Below are positions 57,420 to 64,000 of a stretch of 64,000 nucleotides of DNA, piece by piece (the stretch's first letter is position 1; each line of letters starts with the position of its first letter). This stretch comes from Polynucleobacter arcticus (lineage in GTDB: Bacteria > Pseudomonadota > Gammaproteobacteria > Burkholderiales > Burkholderiaceae). A program made the translations under genes and the position numbers. The stretch lies in contig NZ_CP028940.1 of assembly GCF_013307205.1 (NCBI RefSeq), positions 1,533,702 to 1,597,701 on the forward strand, given 5' to 3'. The notes beneath the pieces were generated by a model, which saw only the letters and a list, made by a program, of their open reading frames with translations, searched no databases and was not told the origin of the DNA.

Positions 57420-57713
57420 ATGAAACTCACCAAAAAAGAAATCGTCTTCGTAGATCCCATGCATACCGCCAAAACCTTGGTTTTGGTTTATCTCTGCTTC
57501 TCCTTTCCAATCGTATTGCTAGCCCTATTTGTCGCATTTATTCGTGACGGCGAAATCCCAGGCTTTACGGTGCTCTCAGCATTAGTCCTTAATGCATTGC
57601 TCGGTTTTGCTTTATTGTGGATTGCCTGCAAGGTATACAACTGGGTGGCAGGAAAATTTGGTGGAATCGAGCTTGCCCTCAGAGAGCTCACAGAAGAAAT
57701 CGAAGCCGACTAA
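57420..57713 (+). CDS. Small two-helix membrane protein, function unknown
   Basis: 97 residues from the ATG at 57420. Two hydrophobic segments at about 18-41 and 50-72, a short charged head (MKLTKKEIVFVDP) and an acidic tail (ALRELTEEIEAD). No family recognised. Eleven bp after moeA, so probably co-transcribed. Confidence 0.75.
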   Translation: MKLTKKEIVFVDPMHTAKTLVLVYLCFSFPIVLLALFVAFIRDGEIPGFTVLSALVLNALLGFALLWIACKVYNWVAGKFGGIELALRELTEEIEAD

Positions 57714-57746
57714 TTTTTTCACTCGACTTGACTTCGCGCCTTACGT

Positions 57747-58766
57747 CTAATTTTCAGTCGTCAATAATTCAGTATTAATTAAACTTGGTGGCCGCTTACC
57801 ATCAAGCGCTGCTCGTAGATTTTCTACTGCAAGATCTACCATCGCTCTACGCGTTTTTTCAGTAGCACTGGCAATGTGCGGAGCCAATACAATATTCTTA
57901 CACTTGAGCAACTCCGGATGCACCTGAGGCTCGCCTTCAAACACATCTAATCCAGCAGCAAATATTCTTCCGCCTTGCAATGCTTGTGCCAAAGCGCCAT
58001 CATCCACAATGCCGCCACGGGCAATATTAATCAGGGTTGCCGTGGTTTTCATGAGGGCAAGTTCTGGTGCGCCAATCGTATGATGATTTTGTGCGGTGTA
58101 TGGCAGAACCAATACAACGTGGTCAGCAGTACGGAGTAGTTCTTCTTTAGAAACATAAGTTGCTCCACAAGATTTTTCATCAGCATCCGAGAGATGACTA
58201 CGATTGTGATAGACCACCTTCATACCAAAACCGAGTGCGCGCTTAGCTATGCCTTGACCAATCCGCCCCATACCAATAATGCCAATAGTACTGTGATGCA
58301 AGTCCATCCCGAGTGGGTTATTCACAATCGACCATTGATCCCACTTTCCTGATCTGACCCAATGCTCTGATTCAGTCATCCGTCTAGCAGTAGCCATTAG
58401 TAAAGCAAAGCCAAAATCAGCCGTGGTATCCGTAAGCACATCAGGGGTATTAGTGGCCATCACTCCCGCAGCGGTAATGGCAGGAACATCAAGGTTGTTA
58501 TATCCAACCGAGATATTGGCCACCACCTTCAAATTTTTAGCATCAGAAAGAGCTGCCGCATCAATTCGCTCACTACCGGCAACCAGAGCACCGTCCACCT
58601 CTGAAAGCGCCTTTTTTAGCTCCTCAGCGGTCAATATCTTGTCGGACTGATTAGATTGAACCTCGTAGGATTCCTCTAATTGAGCTAGAGCCTCGGGAAA
58701 TATCGCTCTTGCGACCAAAATCTTAAACTTTCTAGAGGCTGCAGGGGTGTGGGCTTGTGAGTTCAT
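57747..58766 (-). CDS. D-2-hydroxyacid dehydrogenase (glyoxylate/hydroxypyruvate reductase type)
   Basis: 339 residues. NAD-binding GIIGMGRIGQGIAKRALGFG-like Rossmann motif near 165, catalytic Arg in NIARGGIVDD, Glu in the following segment and His in APHIASATEKTR. Close to GhrB/GyaR enzymes reducing glyoxylate or hydroxypyruvate; the substrate is not settled. Single gene, divergent from fdxA. Confidence 0.87.
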   Translation of the reverse strand: MNSQAHTPAASRKFKILVARAIFPEALAQLEESYEVQSNQSDKILTAEELKKALSEVDGALVAGSERIDAAALSDAKNLKVVANISVGYNNLDVPAITAAGVMATNTPDVLTDTTADFGFALLMATARRMTESEHWVRSGKWDQWSIVNNPLGMDLHHSTIGIIGMGRIGQGIAKRALGFGMKVVYHNRSHLSDADEKSCGATYVSKEELLRTADHVVLVLPYTAQNHHTIGAPELALMKTTATLINIARGGIVDDGALAQALQGGRIFAAGLDVFEGEPQVHPELLKCKNIVLAPHIASATEKTRRAMVDLAVENLRAALDGKRPPSLINTELLTTEN

Positions 58767-58844
58767 AGCGTGACTTTACCTCAACTAAATTGACCCTTTC
58801 ACCTGAAAAAAGACTGATTCGGCTAAAATTGGGTTTTCTAACTT

Positions 58845-58868
58845 AGAAGCTCACCAATCTGAGCTTCT
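58845..58868 (+). promoter_or_regulatory. Hairpin in the fdxA leader
   Basis: AGAAGCTC (58845-58852) pairs perfectly with GAGCTTCT (58861-58868), loop of 8, 15 bp before the fdxA ATG. No clear Shine-Dalgarno follows, so the stem may affect translation. Confidence 0.35.
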
Positions 58869-58883
58869 CACCTGCAAACCATC

Positions 58884-59207
58884 ATGACTTACGTTGTTAC
58901 CGAAGCCTGTATCCGCTGTAAATACACTGATTGCGTCGATGTCTGCCCAGTCGATTGTTTTCGTGAAGGCCCTAACTTTTTAGTCATCGATCCAGATGAA
59001 TGTATCGATTGCGCAGTATGCGTACCTGAGTGCCCAGTCAATGCAATTTATGCAGAAGATGATGTGCCAGGAGATCAACAATCTTTCATTAAATTGAATG
59101 CGGACTTATCGTCTTCATGGGCATCTATTACCAAATCTAAAGCGGCAATGCCTGAAGCTGAAGAGTGGAAAGACGTTAAAAATAAACTTGATCAACTGGT
59201 AAAGTAA
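58884..59207 (+). CDS. fdxA: 7Fe ferredoxin FdxA
   Basis: 107 residues. [17 protein letters not shown] and [16 protein letters not shown] give the Cys pattern of [3Fe-4S][4Fe-4S] ferredoxins of the FdxA type, with the typical C-terminal extension ([16 protein letters not shown]). Electron carrier, probably reduced by the reductase encoded one base downstream. Confidence 0.94.
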   Translation: MTYVVTEACIRCKYTDCVDVCPVDCFREGPNFLVIDPDECIDCAVCVPECPVNAIYAEDDVPGDQQSFIKLNADLSSSWASITKSKAAMPEAEEWKDVKNKLDQLVK

Positions 59208-59208
59208 A

Positions 59209-60252
59209 TTGCACTCTCCCATTGAAACCGATGCAGTCATTATTGGCGCAGGTCCGGTGGGACTCTTCCAAGTCTTTGAACTGGGACTACTAGAGATTAA
59301 AGTGCATGTGATTGACTCCCTGCCCGAAGTTGGCGGTCAATGTATTGAGCTTTACCCAGATAAACCGATTTATGACATTCCAGCTGTTCCGATCTGTACG
59401 GGTCGCGAGCTAGTAAGTAATCTCTTAAAACAAATCGAGCCATTCGCGCCTCAGTTTCATTTAAACCAAGAGGTCTCTACCCTTGAGAAACAAGCCGACG
59501 GGCGCTTTCTGATTGGCACGTCCCTCCATCAATACTTCCTCAGTAAAACTGTTTTCATTGCTGCAGGCGTTGGCGCATTTCAACCAAGACTGCTTGCTCT
59601 AGAGGGTATTGATGCTTTTGTAGATCAGCAAGTGTTCTATCGCGTTAAAAATCCAGATCAATTTACAGGCAAGAGAGTAGTCATTTGTGGTGGCGGAGAT
59701 TCCGCACTTGATTGGGCGCTCCACTTTGTTGGCAAAGCTGCGAGTGTGACACTGATTCATCGTCGAGATGAGTTCAAAGCAGCGCCGCAATCGGTAGCCA
59801 AGATGCGTGCCTTGTGTACCTCCGGTCAAATGCAATTGATCATTGGGCAGATTACTGGCCTTGAGTCTTCCGATGATCGGCTAACTGAGATTGCCGTAAC
59901 CGATATTGATGGCAAAGTGCAAATGATTGGCTTAGATTCACTGTTATTGTTTTATGGCCTCTCGCCTAAATTAGGTCCGATTGCAGGCTGGGGCTTAGAA
60001 ATTGATCGCAAACAAATTGCAGTAGATACAGCCCACTTCCAAACCAGCATTCCTGGGATTTATGCTGTTGGTGACATTAATATCTACCCAGGCAAGAAAA
60101 AACTCATCTTGTCAGGATTTCATGAGGCAGCTTTGGCAGCATTTTCAGCGGCCGCTTATTTGGCCCCTGAAAAGCAGATTCAACTCCAGTACACCACCAC
60201 CTCCCCGAAGCTTCATAAAGCGCTTGGGGTGAGTCCACCGACATTCGAGTAA
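59209..60252 (+). CDS. Ferredoxin/flavodoxin--NADP reductase, thioredoxin-reductase-like type
   Basis: 347 residues. FAD motif [15 protein letters not shown] near the start, [23 protein letters not shown] motif [14 protein letters not shown], and a C-terminal FAD site [15 protein letters not shown]. This matches the YumC-type FNR family. Start is a TTG one base after the fdxA stop; homology begins at this point. The two genes make a redox pair on one transcript. Confidence 0.9.
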   Translation: MHSPIETDAVIIGAGPVGLFQVFELGLLEIKVHVIDSLPEVGGQCIELYPDKPIYDIPAVPICTGRELVSNLLKQIEPFAPQFHLNQEVSTLEKQADGRFLIGTSLHQYFLSKTVFIAAGVGAFQPRLLALEGIDAFVDQQVFYRVKNPDQFTGKRVVICGGGDSALDWALHFVGKAASVTLIHRRDEFKAAPQSVAKMRALCTSGQMQLIIGQITGLESSDDRLTEIAVTDIDGKVQMIGLDSLLLFYGLSPKLGPIAGWGLEIDRKQIAVDTAHFQTSIPGIYAVGDINIYPGKKKLILSGFHEAALAAFSAAAYLAPEKQIQLQYTTTSPKLHKALGVSPPTFE

Positions 60253-60290
60253 GCTCTCAACACCACCGAATTATTTGACTGAATAAACCT

Positions 60291-61085
60291 ATGCGTCAAT
60301 ATCACAATCTCATGAAGGAAGTCCTCGAAAAGGGCGTCCAAAAATCCGACAGAACTGGTACGGGAACTATCTCTATCTTTGGCCATCAGATGCGTTTTAA
60401 TCTGGCCGAAGGTTTTCCGATGGTGACTACCAAAAAGCTTCATCTCAAGTCCATCATTCAGGAACTACTCTGGTTTCTCAAAGGGAGCACTGATAACAAC
60501 TGGCTCAAAGAGCGGGGCGTATCTATTTGGAATGAATGGGCAGCGCCTGATGGCGATCTAGGCCCGATTTACGGTTATCAGTGGCGCTCTTGGCCCGCTC
60601 CGAATGGTGAGCACATTGACCAGATCGCCGAGGTGGTGGAGACCCTTAAAAAGAATCCGGATTCTCGCCGCATTATTGTTTCCGCCTGGAACGTGGCTGA
60701 TATCCCCCGCATGGCCCTAGCGCCCTGTCATGCCTTCTTTCAGTTCTATGTGGCAGACGGTAAATTGTCCTGCCAACTCTATCAACGTAGTGCGGATGTC
60801 TTCCTAGGAGTCCCTTTTAATATCGCGAGCTATGCACTGCTGACTCACATGATGGCACAGCAGTGCAATCTGGAGGTAGGCGACTTTATCTGGACTGGCG
60901 GTGACTGCCATCTTTACAGCAACCACTTGGAACAAGTCGATCTGCAACTGTCTAGAGACTTCTTTCCACTGCCTAAACTCAATATTTTGCGTAAGCCCGA
61001 CTCGATCTTTGATTACGAGTTCGAAGACTTTGAAATTGCCGGCTATGAATCCCATCCTGCTATTAAAGCTCCTGTAGCCATTTAA
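60291..61085 (+). CDS. thyA: Thymidylate synthase
   Basis: 264 residues, same length as E. coli ThyA. Catalytic Cys146 in [11 protein letters not shown], the folate and dUMP sites ([26 protein letters not shown]) and the closing PVAI. Converts dUMP to dTMP with methylene-tetrahydrofolate. 14 bp before folA. Confidence 0.98.
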   Translation: MRQYHNLMKEVLEKGVQKSDRTGTGTISIFGHQMRFNLAEGFPMVTTKKLHLKSIIQELLWFLKGSTDNNWLKERGVSIWNEWAAPDGDLGPIYGYQWRSWPAPNGEHIDQIAEVVETLKKNPDSRRIIVSAWNVADIPRMALAPCHAFFQFYVADGKLSCQLYQRSADVFLGVPFNIASYALLTHMMAQQCNLEVGDFIWTGGDCHLYSNHLEQVDLQLSRDFFPLPKLNILRKPDSIFDYEFEDFEIAGYESHPAIKAPVAI

Positions 61086-61099
61086 GAAATCAGATCACC

Positions 61100-61597
61100 A
61101 TGACCACAGCCACACACCCCGCCATCTCCATGATTGTTGCCCGCTCACGTAATCACGTGATTGGTAGAGATAATCAAATGCCCTGGAAGATTTCTGCTGA
61201 CCTGCAGTTTTTTAAAAAAGTGACCATGGGTCACCCCGTCATTATGGGTCGAAAAACGTGGGAATCGATTGGTCGCCCATTGCCAGGACGTCGCAATATT
61301 GTGGTGAGTCGTAACGCTGACTTGCAGCTCACTGGCGCAGAAGTGGTCAACTCACTGGATGCAGCACTCGCTAGTTTGAGTGAATTCCCCCGTGTATTTG
61401 TGATTGGTGGAGAGCAACTCTTTACACAAGCCTTCCCCAAAGCAGATCGACTTTACATCACCGAAATCGATATCGATGTAGAAGGTGGCGATACCTTCTT
61501 TGCAGTTCCCAACGAATCCGAATGGAAAGAGGTGGAGCGTACCCCGGCCTCAGAGGATGGGGTGACTTTTAGTTTTCTTACTTTAGAACGCAAGTAA
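61100..61597 (+). CDS. folA: Dihydrofolate reductase
   Basis: 165 residues. IGRDNQMPWKISADLQFF with catalytic Asp34, MGRKTWESIGRPLPGR, and FVIGGEQLF. It regenerates tetrahydrofolate used up by ThyA, encoded just upstream. Confidence 0.96.
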   Translation: MTTATHPAISMIVARSRNHVIGRDNQMPWKISADLQFFKKVTMGHPVIMGRKTWESIGRPLPGRRNIVVSRNADLQLTGAEVVNSLDAALASLSEFPRVFVIGGEQLFTQAFPKADRLYITEIDIDVEGGDTFFAVPNESEWKEVERTPASEDGVTFSFLTLERK

Positions 61598-61643
61598 TTC
61601 GGACTAACATCGTCAATGAGTCAGGCTGCAAGTTGCAGCTTGA

Positions 61644-63050
61644 TCAAAAATTTTCTGTAGCGCAGCTAAGCTTGCCCGATTTAATGGCTCGCAAAAAGGT
61701 ATCGTAGTCTGCTTCATTTTGCTTGCTATACGCGATTGAGAAATTAACAAGGGCATCATCTAATGCATCGCCTTGACCACAATAGCCAGCAAGTACAGCT
61801 GCATCCCCTGAGCGAGCATGTGCATTAGCCAATGCCCATCCAAATATTTTCGCAAAATCAGGAAATACCTGGGTGTTGATATCATCATCCCCAATAGAAA
61901 TTCCACCCTTCATATCGCGCAACTGTCGGACATAAAAATCCGTTTCCACCGTGCTCCCAAAACCCAAAAAGAGGTCTGGCGCGCCCTGAATTAAGCACTG
62001 GCCATCAACTACCCGCTCACCTTGCGAGCTAAATTTCGTATCTGGGAAAAAGGGGGCTAGGACTGACTGTTGAGCCTCCTTTGTCTGCAGAAAAAGTGGG
62101 TCATGCACATCAAGACCTTCAAAATACATCACCCAACAAGAAGTGCCTACGCTACCGACGCCTACTATCTTTCGAGCCCAGTCAATCCATTTGTATTTCA
62201 GCAGCAAGTTTTTTCGATCTGGCAACAAAGATTTGATGTATGAATTTAAACCCGCATCATTAAGCTCCGATATGCTACTCCCATGGTAAGAGAACTCGAG
62301 ATGCTCTATGAATGGTGGGTTGTTAACCAGTCGGATGCCGGCAGGCGTCATCTCTGTTAATTTGCCGATGACGCCTTGACTACTATTATTTCTCGCCTTA
62401 TCAAGTAATCTTTTTAGGTACTTTTTACCAGCCGGGCTCCCGTAGTTGGCTGCGACGCTTAATAAAGCTTTCTCATCAATGTAGGTATGCTTCAAATCAA
62501 TATAAGGGGTCGTAGCATATTGATGAAGATAATTTCGATACATAGTAGAAATATTTCGAACAATCATTTCGCCATAAGCTTGATCTTGACCGAGTTGTTG
62601 AGCGGCAATCATTGCGCTGGCTGTCAGTCGCTTTAAATCCCAGTCAAAATTACCCGGAAGGGTTTCATCAAAGTCATTAATTCCAAAGACTAGCTGATGT
62701 TCAGATGTCGAAAAGAAGCCAAAGTTACTTACGTGCATATCACCACATAACTGGACGGTGATAGGAGGACTTGCAGTGCCAGCCAAGTCCTTGGCCATAA
62801 TTGCAGCACCACCTCTAAAAAAGGAGAATGGATTCACAGCCATACGAGCATGACGAATTGGGACGTATTCGGGAATACGTGATTTTGCTTGGGTCAGTAA
62901 TATATTAATAGGGGATTGACGCTTGCCCTTGACAACGAAATCACCAATCGAAGCACGGCCGACTTGTTTGCGTATAGATCTCCCAAGATCATGTTGATCC
63001 TTAATGCTTGGATTCTTAGTCAGGAATGATTTGTATAGTTCGCTACTCAT
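61644..63050 (-). CDS. DUF2252 family protein
   Basis: 468 residues. The family core is clear: RHARMAVNPFSFFRGGA near residue 65, CGDMHVSNFGFF, FGINDFDETLPGNFDWDLKRL, and a C-terminal WALANAHARSGD. The D-x-H and DFD motifs recall kinase-like/aminoglycoside phosphotransferase folds. Biological role is not known. Single gene between folA (convergent) and the TRAP binding-protein gene. Confidence 0.85.
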   Translation of the reverse strand: MSSELYKSFLTKNPSIKDQHDLGRSIRKQVGRASIGDFVVKGKRQSPINILLTQAKSRIPEYVPIRHARMAVNPFSFFRGGAAIMAKDLAGTASPPITVQLCGDMHVSNFGFFSTSEHQLVFGINDFDETLPGNFDWDLKRLTASAMIAAQQLGQDQAYGEMIVRNISTMYRNYLHQYATTPYIDLKHTYIDEKALLSVAANYGSPAGKKYLKRLLDKARNNSSQGVIGKLTEMTPAGIRLVNNPPFIEHLEFSYHGSSISELNDAGLNSYIKSLLPDRKNLLLKYKWIDWARKIVGVGSVGTSCWVMYFEGLDVHDPLFLQTKEAQQSVLAPFFPDTKFSSQGERVVDGQCLIQGAPDLFLGFGSTVETDFYVRQLRDMKGGISIGDDDINTQVFPDFAKIFGWALANAHARSGDAAVLAGYCGQGDALDDALVNFSIAYSKQNEADYDTFLRAIKSGKLSCATENF

Positions 63051-63128
63051 ACTTTGATAATGCCATAAGGTACTAACCCAGCCCTCTTCAAAGACGATTG
63101 AGAGTTAGACAAAAGGATTCATTCGAGA

Positions 63129-64000
63129 TCAGAGTTTCTTAGCAAAACTGTACTGCGCGAATGCTTGCTCAGCCACATTGAACCACTGTGCCTCCATGTT
63201 TCTGAATACACGATAGTCTTCAAAGATTTTCTTGAACTGTGGGCTCTTGGCAGACTCTTCGGCGTAGGTTTCTTGCGCTGCCTTAAAGCAGGCATCCAGC
63301 ACAGAGGTATTGAACTTGCGCAATACTGCGCCATTCTGAACAAGGCGCTGCAATGCCGGTGGATTTAAAGCATCATATTTAGCGCACATATCAACATGCG
63401 CTTCAAAACAAGCCGCTTCCCATGCCGCTTGATAAGAGGGTGGCAAAGAATCCCACTGCTTCTTATTGACTAAAAATGAGAGGCCAGCGGCACCCTCCCA
63501 AAAGGCAGGGTAATAGTAATTTTTTGCTACTTTAGCTAAGCCCAGCTTTTCATCGTCATAAGGACCCACGAATTCAGCAGCATCAATCGTACCTTTTTCT
63601 AGAGCGGAGTAGATTTCACCGGCAGGCAGCTGCTGAGGAATAACGCCTAATTTAGCAAGCACTTGCCCAGCAAAACCAGCGATGCGGAATTTAAGCCCCT
63701 TCAGATCTTCTGGGGACTTAATCTCTTTGCGAAACCAGCCACCCATCTGCGTACCCGTTTGTCCACCCAAGAAATTCACAATGTTGTAGCTAGCGTAGAG
63801 CTCACGCATCAGCTTCATGCCATTGCCATGCAACATCCATGCAACCTGCTGACGTGCAGTCATGCCAAATGGCGCAGCCGTGTCAAAAATAAATGCGCTG
63901 TTCTTGCCTAAGTAGTAATAACTTGCAGTGTGTCCACACTCCACTGTACCGTTCTGGACTGCATCCAACACCTGTAATGCAGGAACCACTTCGCCAGCAG
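63129..64000 (-). CDS. TRAP transporter solute-binding protein (5' partial)
   Basis: The frame runs off the right edge; the upstream codons GEVVPALQVLDAV continue the family, so the start and signal peptide are outside. DctP/TakP-like features: GEVVPALQVLDAVQNGTVECGH, SYYYLGKN, FAPFGM-like AAPFGMTARQQ, LRFRIAG-like LKGLKFRIAGF with the substrate-binding Arg, and GTIDAAEFVGPYDD. Binds organic acids for a TRAP transporter; membrane subunits would be beyond the window. About 290 residues visible. Confidence 0.87.
   Translation of the reverse strand, partial: AGEVVPALQVLDAVQNGTVECGHTASYYYLGKNSAFIFDTAAPFGMTARQQVAWMLHGNGMKLMRELYASYNIVNFLGGQTGTQMGGWFRKEIKSPEDLKGLKFRIAGFAGQVLAKLGVIPQQLPAGEIYSALEKGTIDAAEFVGPYDDEKLGLAKVAKNYYYPAFWEGAAGLSFLVNKKQWDSLPPSYQAAWEAACFEAHVDMCAKYDALNPPALQRLVQNGAVLRKFNTSVLDACFKAAQETYAEESAKSPQFKKIFEDYRVFRNMEAQWFNVAEQAFAQYSFAKKL

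Noticed and set aside
1..64000. CRISPR arrays, insertion sequences, prophage or toxin-antitoxin modules
   Set aside because: No spaced direct repeats, transposase or integrase sequences, or typical toxin-antitoxin pairs were seen; the dnaB intein is the only mobile element.

Overview
The window looks like chromosomal core DNA of a betaproteobacterium of the Burkholderiaceae, most like Polynucleobacter. This rests on gene order (yceD-rpmF-plsX-fabH-fabD-fabG-acpP-fabF-mucD-lepA-lepB-rnc-era-recO-pdxJ-acpS-nagZ), on efp carrying Arg32 next to earP, on priB between rpsF and rpsR, on moderate G+C and on very tight gene packing. The genus is an inference; no rRNA gene is present to settle it. No CRISPR array, insertion sequence or prophage was seen.

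Layout. 1-3058: a radical-SAM protein with TPR repeats (5' end off the window) and a TPR/GT41 O-GlcNAc-transferase-like protein. 3132-9151 (minus): moaE-moaD-moeA, then thrC-hom-alaA. 9231-16377 (plus): an Mth938-like gene followed by a compact lipid A aminoarabinose (Ara4N) locus, arnT-arnB-arnC-arnA(formyltransferase)-arnA(decarboxylase)-arnD, in which bifunctional ArnA is two genes. 16444-19331 (plus): bcp, a leader or small RNA ending in a strong terminator, phoH, and an NlpC/P60 lipoprotein whose first codons contain the phoH terminator. 19345-23359 (minus): dnaB interrupted by an intein, then rplI, rpsR, priB and rpsF. 23493-26172: asparaginase, lexA with its own SOS box, a small lipoprotein, tRNA-Cys and tRNA-Gly. 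26290-31632: pgsA and uvrC (minus), earP and efp (plus), a GNAT-like gene. 31638-46997 (minus): nagZ back through era, lepA, mucD and the fatty acid synthesis operon to yceD. 47011-51158: maf and a tetrapyrrole-methylase-fold gene (plus); sppA, a HAD phosphatase and rluC (minus). 51235-57713 (plus): promoter, long structured leader and rne, then moaA-mobA-moeA and a small membrane protein. 57747-64000: hydroxyacid dehydrogenase, fdxA, ferredoxin reductase, thyA, folA, a DUF2252 protein and a partial TRAP-transporter binding protein.

Most genes are housekeeping: replication (dnaB, priB), repair (uvrC, recO, lexA), translation (rpsF, rpsR, rplI, rpmF, efp, lepA), RNA processing (rne, rnc, era, rluC), envelope (arn genes, lepB, sppA, nagZ, mucD, pgsA) and cofactors (molybdopterin in two clusters, pdxJ, folate/thymidylate).

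The most striking item is a 352-residue intein in the Walker A motif of DnaB. It carries a LAGLIDADG endonuclease and the Trp/Cys/Thr signature of class 3 inteins with Ala instead of Cys/Ser at position 1. Other points are the phoH leader with a terminator abutting the Shine-Dalgarno, a 367-nt rne leader, absence of the usual rpoE-rseA-rseB cassette between fabF and mucD, overlapping divergent start codons of uvrC and earP, and two dissimilar moeA genes.
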